A DNA stretch of 64,000 nucleotides from an uncultured Bacteroidia bacterium. Lineage in GTDB: Bacteria > Bacteroidota > Bacteroidia > Bacteroidales > UBA932. A program made the position numbers and the translations under genes. This document shows, one piece after another, positions 26,094 through 36,530 of the stretch (positions are counted from its first letter, which is position 1; every line of letters begins with the position of its first letter). Under the pieces are notes generated by a model. It was not told the DNA's origin. It ran no database searches and worked only from the letters and a program-made list of their open reading frames with translations. The stretch lies in the NCBI GenBank assembly GCA_902789445.1, contig CADAOB010000001.1:62001-126000 (forward strand), written 5' to 3'.

Positions 26094-27089
26094 ATGAAGA
26101 AATCTATTCTCGGTATCGGGAATGCGTTGACCGACATTCTGGCGGTCCTTCCCGACGATACGCTTCTCAAGAAATACAATCTGCCGCTGGGCAGCATGCA
26201 GCACGTGGATGCCACCACCGGCAATACCATCTGGGCCGATCTCAAGCAGATCGGGGTGCAGTATGTCGCGGGCGGTTCGGCCGCCAACACGGTTTCGGCG
26301 ACGGCCATCCTGGGAATGCCCTCGGGCTATATCGGCAAGGTGGGGGACGACGAGCTGGGCTCGCTCTTCCGCCAGTCGCAGATGCAGAACGGCATCAAGT
26401 CGAACCTGCTGGTGGGCACGGCGGCTTCCGGCCGGGCGATGGTCTTCATCACCGCGCCCAATGCCGACCGTACGTTTGCAACCTATCTGGGTGCAGCCCT
26501 GGAGTTGGAACCCGACGATCTGAAGCCGTCGTATTTTGAGGGCTACGATTATCTGCACATCGAGGGCTATCTGGTCCAGAACCAGAATCTGGTGCGCCGC
26601 GCGGTGGAGATGGGGAAGGAGCGCGGCATGATCATTTCGCTGGACATGGCGTCCTACAATGTCGTGGAATCCAACATTGTGTTCTTGCAGGACATTGTCA
26701 AGAACTACATCGACATCGTCTTCGCCAACGAGACGGAGGCGGCGGCCTTCACGCACCGCCCGCCGCGCGAGGCGCTGCAGGCGATGTCCGAAATGGCCCG
26801 TATCGCGGTGGTGAAAATCGGCAAGGACGGGTCGATGATCCAGAGCGGCGACGAGTTCCATTTCATCGACGCCTGGCCGGGCGAGGCCGTCGATGCGACG
26901 GGCGCCGGCGACACCTATGCGGCCGGTTTCCTCTACGCACACGCAGGCGGCATGCCGCTGAAAACCTGCGGCGAAGTGGGCTCCGCCCTGGCCGCCAAAG
27001 TCGTGGAGGTCATCGGCACCAAGATCGACATTCCCCGCTGGAAAGCCGCCAAAACCGAAATCCGCCGCCTGATGGGCATCTCCGAATAG
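26094..27089 (+). CDS. PfkB-family carbohydrate/adenosine kinase
   Basis: Cytoplasmic kinase of 331 residues in the ribokinase/PfkB fold. The N-terminal GNALTDIL and VAGGSAANT and the C-terminal DATGAGDTYAAGF (catalytic Asp273) are the two family signatures. The overall sequence resembles the Bacteroidota proteins annotated as adenosine kinase-like; sugar and nucleoside specificity cannot be separated by eye. Last gene of the plus-strand operon begun at the GH13 genes; no clear terminator follows, only a palindromic element and a hairpin array. Confidence 0.85.
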   Translation: MKKSILGIGNALTDILAVLPDDTLLKKYNLPLGSMQHVDATTGNTIWADLKQIGVQYVAGGSAANTVSATAILGMPSGYIGKVGDDELGSLFRQSQMQNGIKSNLLVGTAASGRAMVFITAPNADRTFATYLGAALELEPDDLKPSYFEGYDYLHIEGYLVQNQNLVRRAVEMGKERGMIISLDMASYNVVESNIVFLQDIVKNYIDIVFANETEAAAFTHRPPREALQAMSEMARIAVVKIGKDGSMIQSGDEFHFIDAWPGEAVDATGAGDTYAAGFLYAHAGGMPLKTCGEVGSALAAKVVEVIGTKIDIPRWKAAKTEIRRLMGISE

Positions 27090-27100
27090 TCCTGCCTCCG

Positions 27101-27175
27101 GCCGGGCTCCGCGGCTCCGGGTTTTTACCTCGCTCGCAGAAAAATGCTCGCTCGGCAAAAACCCATCCGCCGCTA
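27101..27175. repeat. ~75-bp palindromic element, copy P2 (inverted orientation)
   Basis: Read on the minus strand it gives the same order as copies P3 and P4: a GCGG-rich flank, GGGTTTTTGCC, GAGCGAGCATTTTTCTGCGAGCGA, GGTAAAAACCC, and a complementary flank. It starts 12 bases after the PfkB stop, and an array of 51-bp hairpin units begins 10 bases beyond it. Confidence 0.7.
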
Positions 27176-27184
27176 CGCCCTTCG

Positions 27185-27369
27185 CCATCCTCAATTTCGG
27201 TCGTTTTTGAGGATGGCGCCCATTTTTTTCGCCTCCCATCCTCATTTCGGGCCATTTTTGAGGATGGCGCCCATTTTTTTCGCCTCCCATCCTCATTTTA
27301 GGTCAATTTTGAGGATGGAAGGCCGTTTTTCGCCTTCCCATCCTCAATTTGCTACGTTTTTGAGGATGG
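27185..27369. repeat. Array of four 51-bp hairpin units
   Basis: CCATCCTCA occurs at 27185, 27236, 27287 and 27338, an exact 51-base period. Each unit holds the inverted repeat CCATCCTCA ... TGAGGATGG around a loop of about 14 variable bases, then a near-constant linker (GCGCCCATTTTTTTCGCCT in the first two units). It ends 10 bases before the stop of the minus-strand barrel gene, so transcripts from both sides would fold into serial hairpins. Confidence 0.85.
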
Positions 27370-27378
27370 CGGCGGGGG

Positions 27379-27870
27379 TCAGAGGAGGAAGAAGGCGCCG
27401 AAGGCGGCGGTGTTGGAGAAGCTCAGGCGGGCGTCAAAGGTCGGGGTCGAGCCGGCGACGGACGAGAAGCCGAGGAAGGCCAGACGGGTCGTCAGGCCGA
27501 AGCCGGGCGTGATCCAGAGCCGGATGCCGGGGTACAGGCCGGCTGTCCAGGCGGAATAATGGTCGTCCAGGTAGTTGTCGTACTGGAACATGCCGTCCAT
27601 GAAGAGCGAGAAGCGGTCTGTCAGCGGAAGGATTCCCCGGACATAGGGCGCCAGAACAATGCTGGACGAACTGTTCTTCCGATAGCGGAATCCGACGGAA
27701 GCGCCGACCGAAACGTTGTTGCTGACCGAATAGCCGATTTCCGGCATAACCGTAAAATGGGCGCTCGTCGATGTCCCGATGCCGCCGCCGACATAGCCGC
27801 CCAGATAGACCTGTGCATGGAGCGCCGGCGCGCCGGCCGCCAGCAGGAGGATGAGAAGGAAGCGACGCAT
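27379..27870 (-). CDS. Small outer-membrane beta-barrel protein
   Basis: Protein of 163 residues with a signal peptide ending at ALHAQ (about residue 20). The mature part consists of alternating-strand segments (VYLGGYVGGGIGTSTSAHF, VSVGASVGFRYRK, GLYPGIRLWITPGFGLTTRLAFLGF), as in small eight-strand OmpA/OmpW-like barrels. No specific function can be read. It is downstream of the deoxynucleoside kinase gene on the same strand with a 14-base gap, so the two may be co-transcribed. Confidence 0.75.
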   Translation of the reverse strand: MRRFLLILLLAAGAPALHAQVYLGGYVGGGIGTSTSAHFTVMPEIGYSVSNNVSVGASVGFRYRKNSSSSIVLAPYVRGILPLTDRFSLFMDGMFQYDNYLDDHYSAWTAGLYPGIRLWITPGFGLTTRLAFLGFSSVAGSTPTFDARLSFSNTAAFGAFFLL

Positions 27871-27884
27871 AAGCGGAGAGCCGT

Positions 27885-28499
27885 CTAGAAGAGGCCGTGG
27901 AGCTGCGCCTCGATGCGGTCGCAGATCGTGCTGAAATCTTCGGGATTCTCTTCGAAGTTGAGCTTGTCCACGTCCAGGATCAGGAGCTTGCCGTCGTGGT
28001 AACCCTCAATCCACTGCTCATAGAGGGCATTGAGCCCTTTCAGATAGTCGAGACGGATGCTGCTTTCATATTCGCGGCCGCGTTTCTGGATGTTGCCCAC
28101 CAGATGCGGGATGGAACTGCGCAGATAGATCAGCAGGTCGGGGGCTTTGACCAGCGAGACCATCAGCGAGAAGAGCGAGGCGTAGTTCTCGTAGTCGCGG
28201 GTGGACATCAGCCCCATGTTGTGGAGGTTGGGGGCAAAGATGCAGGCGTCTTCGTAGATGCTGCGGTCCTGGATGATGATCTCCTCATGCTTGTTGATCT
28301 CCACCACGTCGAGAAAGCGCTTGTTGAGGAAATAGATCTGGATATTGAACGACCAGCGTTCCATATCGTTATAGAAATCAGCCAGGTAAGGATTGAAGTC
28401 AACCGACTCGTATTTCGGGGTCCAGTGGAAATGGTCTGCCAGCATCCGGGTGAGGGTTGTCTTGCCGCTGCCGATGTTGCCTGCGATGGCGATATGCAT
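27885..28499 (-). CDS. Deoxynucleoside kinase
   Basis: Cytoplasmic nucleotide-salvage kinase of 204 residues that phosphorylates deoxynucleosides with ATP. The P-loop GNIGSGKTT is at residues 7-15; the family motif DRSIYEDACIFA (DRS plus ED) is near residue 77, and YLRSSIPHLVGNIQKRGRxYE is the LID-type region with catalytic Arg residues. Length is normal for the dNK family (deoxyadenosine/deoxyguanosine kinase type). It is transcribed away from the MBL gene out of a shared symmetrical promoter region. Confidence 0.88.
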   Translation of the reverse strand: MHIAIAGNIGSGKTTLTRMLADHFHWTPKYESVDFNPYLADFYNDMERWSFNIQIYFLNKRFLDVVEINKHEEIIIQDRSIYEDACIFAPNLHNMGLMSTRDYENYASLFSLMVSLVKAPDLLIYLRSSIPHLVGNIQKRGREYESSIRLDYLKGLNALYEQWIEGYHDGKLLILDVDKLNFEENPEDFSTICDRIEAQLHGLF

Positions 28500-28527
28500 A
28501 TTGTCCGTTCGTTTTTGGGTTTGCTGA

Positions 28528-28556
28528 CAAAATTACAACATCTTTTCGTAATTTTG
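28528..28556. promoter_or_regulatory. Symmetrical divergent promoter (deoxynucleoside kinase / MBL hydrolase)
   Basis: CAAAATTAC (28528-28536) and GTAATTTTG (28548-28556) form a perfect 9-bp inverted repeat 11 bases apart. Read outward each arm contains TAATTTTG, a match to the -7 box TAnnTTTG, one firing toward each gene. Clear -33 boxes are not seen. Confidence 0.5.
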
Positions 28557-28575
28557 TATGTTTGAAGAAAAATTT

Positions 28576-29217
28576 ATGGAGACAAAGACTTTCTACTTCA
28601 ACCCGATCCGAGAGTGCTGCTTTGTTGCGTGGGACCAGACGGGGTCGTGCATTTTCATCGATCCGGGTTGCTACGGTGAACGGGAGCTGCAGCGGCTGAA
28701 GGATTTCGTGGCGCAGAAACAGCTCAAACCCGAAATGATATTGCTGACGCACGGCCATTTCGATCATATCCTGGGGCTGGAAGACGTGGCCCGGACCTGG
28801 GGCCTGGATGCCTGGATCCACCCGGACGACCACGAGCAGATGGTCCGTTCCGGCCAGTGGTGCAGCCAGCTCGGCCTGGCCTTCAAGCCGTTTACCGGAA
28901 CGCTGCACGACCTCTCCGACGGCCAGGTCCTGCGCTTTGGCGAGACGGAACTGCGCGTGATCACCACGCCGGGGCACACGCGGGGCGGCGTCTGTTTCCT
29001 CTGTGAGAAGGATGCCATCCTTTTCACGGGCGACACGCTTTTTGCCGGCAGCATCGGCCGGACCGACCATCCGGGCGGCGACTACGACCAGCTGATTGAA
29101 AGCATCGACCGGAAACTGCTTCCCCTCGACGGGGACATCACCATCCTGCCCGGGCATGGGACGCCGTCATCCATCGGCTACGAACGGGCGACGAATCCCT
29201 TCCTGCAACCTGCCTGA
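28576..29217 (+). CDS. MBL-fold metallo-hydrolase (glyoxalase II-like)
   Basis: Metallo-beta-lactamase-fold hydrolase of 213 residues. The metal-binding motif HGHFDH is near residue 55 ([10 protein letters not shown]), a second His lies in TPGHTRGGV, an Asp in TGDTLF and a His in LPGHGTPS, giving the complete two-metal site of hydroxyacylglutathione-hydrolase-like enzymes. The substrate is probably a thioester or similar small molecule. I prefer the ATG at 28576, since the one at 28558 lies only two bases after the -7 box; GAAGAAA precedes the chosen start. uvrA begins 1 base after its stop. Confidence 0.85.
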   Translation: METKTFYFNPIRECCFVAWDQTGSCIFIDPGCYGERELQRLKDFVAQKQLKPEMILLTHGHFDHILGLEDVARTWGLDAWIHPDDHEQMVRSGQWCSQLGLAFKPFTGTLHDLSDGQVLRFGETELRVITTPGHTRGGVCFLCEKDAILFTGDTLFAGSIGRTDHPGGDYDQLIESIDRKLLPLDGDITILPGHGTPSSIGYERATNPFLQPA

Positions 29218-29218
29218 T

Positions 29219-32028
<2,810 letters not shown>

Positions 32029-32032
<4 letters not shown>

Positions 32033-33006
32033 TCAAAGAGATGTCGATGTGGCGGAGTATCTTCCGCGAAAACAACGTAAGTTCCCTCAACGGGGCAATT
32101 GCCAGCGGAAAAGCCCGCTATCTGGTCAATCTGTCCGAAACCCTGCACGACCACCGCTATGCGGAGATCGCCAACCAGATTGCGGCGCGTCCCGGTGTGA
32201 AACTCGTCCTGATCGCCGGTCCGTCCTCCAGCGGCAAAACGACCTCTTCCAAGCGCCTGGCCCTCCACATGCGGGTCAACGGCCTGAACCCCATTGTCAT
32301 CTCGCTCGATGACTATTTCCGCAACCGGGTCGATACGCCGCTCGACGAAAACGGCGAATATGACTTTGAATGTCTGGAAGCACTGGATGTCCCTTTTCTC
32401 AACCAGCAGCTGGAGCAGTTGTTCGCCGGTGAGCGGGTCGAGATCCCAAAATATGACTTCGCCTCCGGCTCGCGCAAGTTCATCGGCCAGTTCCTGCAGC
32501 TTACGGACAACGACGTGCTGATCATGGAAGGCATCCACGGCCTGAATCCGAAGCTTACCGCGCAGATTCCGGACGATGACAAATTCAAGCTGTACGTCTC
32601 GGTGCTCACGCCGATTTCCATCGACGAGAAGACCCGGATGTCCTCACGCGACTACCGCCTGCTCCGCCGGATGGTGCGGGACAACCAGTTCCGCGGCATG
32701 TCGGCGGAAGACACGATCCTGCGCTGGCCGAGCGTCCGCGCCGGCGAGGAGAAATACATTCATCCTTTCAAGCGGATGGCCGATGCCGAGTTTAACTCCG
32801 GACTGTTCTACGAGATTCCGATGCTCAAGTGCTACGCCGAACCGCTGCTGCAGGTCATCCCGTCCGCCTCGCCCGCCTTTGACGAAGCGCAGCGCCTGCT
32901 GGGCCTGATCCGCAGCGTCATCGCCATGACACCGATCGACGTCCGCCACATCCCGCCGACGTCCATCATCCGCGAATTCATCGGCGGCAGCAGCTTTCAT
33001 TATTAA
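32029..33006 (+). CDS. Uridine kinase-like nucleoside kinase (short form)
   Basis: P-loop kinase of 325 residues with GPSSSGKTTSSKRL (about residues 64-77), SLDDYFR and the lid DYRLLRRMVRDN, as in the uridine kinase/phosphoribulokinase family. In many Bacteroidota the homologous nucleoside kinase has about 550 residues, with an N-terminal TGS/threonyl-tRNA-synthetase-like region; here that part is absent and the protein starts at the short helical segment just before the kinase domain. Its ATG overlaps the uvrA stop by 4 bases, so translation is coupled. The kinase assignment is firm; the nucleoside is inferred. Confidence 0.82.
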
Positions 33007-33034
33007 TACGGGGCGCTGCCCCGGAGGAGCGGAG

Positions 33035-34204
33035 CTACTTGCGGAGCCAGCGCTCGGGGTCCTGCTTGTCGGTGCCTTTCCAGAGCTGGAAGTGGAGCGA
33101 GGAGGCGTTGCCGTCGATGTCGAGCGTGCCGAGCTTGTCGCCGGTGGCCACCTTCTGTCCCGCCTTTACGCTGACCTTCGACAACTTGCAGTACAAGGTG
33201 AAATACTCCCCGTGCTGGACCAGCACACACTGATTGTAGCCGGGCATCACGAAGACACGGCTGACGACCCCGCCGAAGACCGCGAATACATCGGCTCCCT
33301 TTGTTGTCGAGAACGTGACGCCGGGATTGTCGGGCAATTTCAGATTCTTGTACACCGGATGATTGTGGACGCCGAAGCGCTCGGTGATGACACCCTGCCG
33401 GACGGGCCAGGGGAGTTTGCCCCGGTTCTGGGCAAACTGGCCGGATAGGGCCGTATCGACTTTCGTATTGTCTTTCTTCTGCTCGGTGACCGTCGCACGC
33501 AGGATCCGCTGAATCTCCTTGTTGAGGCGATCCACCTCTTTCTTCTTGGCGGCCAGGTCGTTTCGGTATTGCTTTTCGCTCTTGGCCAGGCGTTTCATGT
33601 CGGCCTGCGACTGCTTCTGCTCGTCGAGCAGCTTGCGGTATTCCTCCTCCCGTTCCGCTTTTGTCGAACGGGCTTCCTCCTTGATGGCAGCCAGTTTTTC
33701 CCGTTCTGCCTGGAGCTCCGCCTGCTTCTCCCGCATCTTGGCCGCCTGCTTCCCGACTTCGTCCGAGAGATTCCGCAGATAGGAGAAGCGCCGGTAACCC
33801 TGTCCGATGCTTTCGCTTGCGAGCAGATACATATACCAGACGCGCGTGTCGCGGTTCTTGTAGGTATTGTAGATGAGCTTGTTGTAGTAGATTTCCAGCG
33901 TGTCGAGCTCTTTCTGGAGCCGGTTGATCTCCCGCTGCTTGGCCGTCATCTCGTCGTTGATGACGGCGATCCGCCGGTCGAGGTCGTTGATCAGCGCCTG
34001 CCGGCTCTGGGCCCGCTTGCGGATGAGCGACAGCTGCTCGGTCGTGGCCTTCTGCTTGCCGGCGATCGACTTGAGCTGGTTGTTGATGAAGCTGATCTCC
34101 TCCTCGATCTGGCGCTTGCGCTCGTTCTGCTTCGAGACATCCTGTCCGGAAGCAGCCGTAGCCAGCAGGGCCAGCGTCAGCAGGAGAAACAGCTTTTTCT
34201 TCAT
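33035..34204 (-). CDS. EnvC-like murein hydrolase activator (degenerate LytM/M23 domain)
   Basis: Periplasmic protein of 389 residues. After the signal peptide (about 1-20) comes a long coiled coil (about 25-245, dense in Lys/Glu/Gln heptads), then a C-terminal LytM domain (about 275-389). The zinc ligands of active M23 peptidases are not intact: the H-x3-D site is replaced (NPGVTFSTTKGADVFA), and the HxH is reduced to SLHFQLW. This fits EnvC-type factors that lack peptidase activity and activate amidases during septum splitting. It is co-directional with, and 4 bases from, the TPR protein gene. Confidence 0.85.
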   Translation of the reverse strand: MKKKLFLLLTLALLATAASGQDVSKQNERKRQIEEEISFINNQLKSIAGKQKATTEQLSLIRKRAQSRQALINDLDRRIAVINDEMTAKQREINRLQKELDTLEIYYNKLIYNTYKNRDTRVWYMYLLASESIGQGYRRFSYLRNLSDEVGKQAAKMREKQAELQAEREKLAAIKEEARSTKAEREEEYRKLLDEQKQSQADMKRLAKSEKQYRNDLAAKKKEVDRLNKEIQRILRATVTEQKKDNTKVDTALSGQFAQNRGKLPWPVRQGVITERFGVHNHPVYKNLKLPDNPGVTFSTTKGADVFAVFGGVVSRVFVMPGYNQCVLVQHGEYFTLYCKLSKVSVKAGQKVATGDKLGTLDIDGNASSLHFQLWKGTDKQDPERWLRK

Positions 34205-34208
34205 CGCA

Positions 34209-35852
34209 TCAGTCCTCCTTCATGGCCGCGGCCTGGTTGAAGTAGATGGTGGCCAGGTCCTTCTCCCCGAGGGCTTCCAGCACGGTGGCGTAGTGTTCGA
34301 GGATGTCGCGGCTTTCCTTGCCGCCATAGAGCATGGCGTGTTTGAAGATGGCTTTGGCTTCGATGTCCTCCCCGAGCAGGTGCAGGATCCAGGCATAGGT
34401 GTCCAGATAGGTCGGATTGTCCGGCTCGGTGGTGATGGTCTTGCGGCTCATCTCCTTGGCTTTCTTGAGATTCTTTCCCTGCAGGGAGAGGTAGTAGGCG
34501 TAATTGTTGAGCACGGGATTGTAATCCGGGTCGATCTTGAGCGCGCGCTCATAGTATTTGAAGGCCTTCTTGCTGTCCCCCATCTGGTAGTAGATGTCAC
34601 CCGCCGCGGAGCAGGTCACCTTGACGATGGTCGTGTCTTTTGCGTGGAGGCGCAGCAGGTTCTCGTAGTCATCGAGGGCTTCCTGGTATTTCTTCAGCTG
34701 GCTGTTGGCGATGGCCCGCATCTGGATGGCGTCCGGATTGGTGGGGAAGCGGCCGATGACGTCCGAGGCCTTTTCGGCCAGCGGCTGCCAGGCCTGCTGG
34801 TAGTAGAGCAGGATGAGGTACTGGAGGGCGGCATCCGTGCTTTCAGGATGCTGTTCCATGTTCTGCCGCATCACTTCGATGGCCAGGTGGGGCCGGCCCG
34901 TCCGGTAATAGTAGCCGCCGATCAGTCCGTTGATGGTGCTGTCGGTGGGGTGGGCGGTACGCAGGTCCAGCATCATCTGGTCGAAGTCTTCAGGGAAGGT
35001 CCTGACAAACTGCGGATTGGATATCATCTGCTCGACCTGGGCAGCCTTGGCTTCGGGCTGGACATACGGGTCGCGCATCACATGCGCAAGGCTGGCGAAG
35101 AAGTTGTCGTACTGGCGGAGCACCTGGTAAACCCCGGCTTTGCCGTACCAGGCCGGCGTGTAGTCCGGCTCGAGTTCCAGCGCCTCGTCGTAGTAGCGCA
35201 GGGCCAGGGTGTCGCGGTAGGTCGTGGCGTAGAAATCACCCAGGACCGAAGCGATGCGGGGAGACTTGCAGGTCTCGAAATAGTCGGCCAGGCCGGTATA
35301 GACACTGTCGGGATTGGCATTGGGGCGCTTGAGCAGCAGTTCGGTGCGGGTCAGGCCCACAATCTCGCTCTTCCCCTTGAGGGTGTCGATCTTGTCGAGC
35401 ATGGCAAGGGCATTGTCGATGTCGTTGTCCGAAAGATAGACATTGACCAGGTCGAAATACAGGTCGCTCCGTTTGGGATTGTTTTCAGCCAGTTCCTCCA
35501 GCATCGGGACGGCGAGTTCCTGCCGTTCGGAGCGGAGATAGAACATGGCCAGGGCATATTTGTACCAGAAATTGTCCGGCGACAGGGAAATGGCCTTCTT
35601 GAACCAGCTCTCCGTCTCCAGGTCGCGGCTCCGGTCGGATGCGCAGATGGCAGCGACATAGTAGCAGGCCGCATCGTTCGAAGGATTCTCCTGCAATTCC
35701 TCCCGCAGCAGTTTCAGGGCCTCGGCCGTATCGCCCTGCTGATAATATTTCAAGGCATCGATATACTTGGCAGACTGGGCCTGGAGGCCGAAAGACGCAC
35801 ACAGGAAGAAAAATGCCAGCACGAATACGCGCAAAAATCTTGAACTCTCCAT
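34209..35852 (-). CDS. Exported tetratricopeptide-repeat protein
   Basis: Protein of 547 residues with a signal peptide (ending LQAQ, about residue 26) and about ten or more TPR units across the mature sequence; good examples are YIDALKYYQQGDTAEALKLL, WFKKAISLSPDNFWYKYALA, ALRYYDEALELEPDYTPAWY and AFKYYERALKIDPDYNPVLN. TPR proteins act as scaffolds; the partner here is unknown. The EnvC-like gene follows after 4 bases, suggesting a shared envelope function. Confidence 0.85.
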   Translation of the reverse strand: MESSRFLRVFVLAFFFLCASFGLQAQSAKYIDALKYYQQGDTAEALKLLREELQENPSNDAACYYVAAICASDRSRDLETESWFKKAISLSPDNFWYKYALAMFYLRSERQELAVPMLEELAENNPKRSDLYFDLVNVYLSDNDIDNALAMLDKIDTLKGKSEIVGLTRTELLLKRPNANPDSVYTGLADYFETCKSPRIASVLGDFYATTYRDTLALRYYDEALELEPDYTPAWYGKAGVYQVLRQYDNFFASLAHVMRDPYVQPEAKAAQVEQMISNPQFVRTFPEDFDQMMLDLRTAHPTDSTINGLIGGYYYRTGRPHLAIEVMRQNMEQHPESTDAALQYLILLYYQQAWQPLAEKASDVIGRFPTNPDAIQMRAIANSQLKKYQEALDDYENLLRLHAKDTTIVKVTCSAAGDIYYQMGDSKKAFKYYERALKIDPDYNPVLNNYAYYLSLQGKNLKKAKEMSRKTITTEPDNPTYLDTYAWILHLLGEDIEAKAIFKHAMLYGGKESRDILEHYATVLEALGEKDLATIYFNQAAAMKED

Positions 35853-35872
35853 CTTTTTTTCTAAATTCGTTA

Positions 35873-35893
35873 CAAAAATAGTGGTTTACCACT
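35873..35893 (-). promoter_or_regulatory. Promoter -7 box with adjoining palindrome (TPR/EnvC operon)
   Basis: On the minus strand TATTTTTG (35873-35880) matches TAnnTTTG and ends 20 bases before the TPR-protein ATG. Directly upstream, at 35880-35893, AGTGGTTTACCACT forms a dyad with 6-bp arms, placed like an operator between the -7 and -33 positions. No exact -33 box is at standard spacing. Confidence 0.4.
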
Positions 35894-35972
35894 GAACAAA
35901 AAACAAACCAAAAAATTTTTTGCAGAAAGAACGCAACATTCCGCCCCCTTTCTGCATCTATAGAAAGCAGCG

Positions 35973-36530
35973 ATGAAGGAAACGGCCACATATACCGAAG
36001 CGGAGCTGATTGCCGGCTGTGTCCGTGGTGACCGCAATGCGCAACGGCAGCTGTACGAGCGCTATGCATCGCTGATGTACCCGGTCTGTGTGCGGTACCT
36101 GGGACGGGAAGATGCGAAAGATGTACTGCAGGACGGTTTCCTGACGGTTTTCGACAAGATCGGGACCTATAAGGGAGAAGGCTCTTTCGAAGGATGGATG
36201 CGGAAGATTTTCGTCAATGCCTGCCTGATGCGTATCCGCAAGAGTGATGCGCTACGCTTTACGGAAGACATTGTCGAGTCGCCCGAACTGGGCGGTGTGG
36301 AAGAATACGGTGTGCTGGAGCAGATCGGTTCCCGGGAGATCCTGGACCTGATCGCCCAGTTGCCGACGGGACTGCGGAGCGCCTTCAACCTCTTTGCGCT
36401 GGAAGGCTGTTCCCATGCGGAAGTCGCCAAGGCGCTCGGAATGACCGAGCAGTCCTCGCGCTCCCAGGTAAGCCGGGCCCGGAGCCTGTTACAGAAGAAG
36501 ATAAAAGAGTTGTATAATGGAAAGAAATGA
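35973..36530 (+). CDS. ECF-type RNA polymerase sigma factor
   Basis: Sigma-70-family protein of 185 residues with only regions 2 and 4, as in extracytoplasmic-function sigma factors. Region 2 (AQRQLYERYASLMYPVCVRYLGREDAKDVLQDGFLTVF) binds the -10 element and core polymerase. Region 4 (LIAQLPTGLRSAFNLFALEGCSHAEVAKALGMTEQSSRSQVSRARSLL, in part) is the -35-binding helix-turn-helix. The next gene starts 14 bases before this one stops and encodes a membrane-spanning protein that may be the anti-sigma factor. Confidence 0.9.
   Translation: MKETATYTEAELIAGCVRGDRNAQRQLYERYASLMYPVCVRYLGREDAKDVLQDGFLTVFDKIGTYKGEGSFEGWMRKIFVNACLMRIRKSDALRFTEDIVESPELGGVEEYGVLEQIGSREILDLIAQLPTGLRSAFNLFALEGCSHAEVAKALGMTEQSSRSQVSRARSLLQKKIKELYNGKK

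Noticed and set aside
24140..26308. Long open frames antisense to real genes (also 19585-22527, 29138-32011, 2502-4526 and others)
   Set aside because: They mirror well-recognised genes, have Arg/His/Gly-rich composition typical of reversed GC-rich codons, and show no domains or start signals.
27185..27369. Regularly spaced repeats resembling a short CRISPR array
   Set aside because: The repeated part is a hairpin and the intervening linkers are nearly the same in most units, unlike unique spacers; no cas genes are nearby and the period is only 51 bases with loops of about 14.
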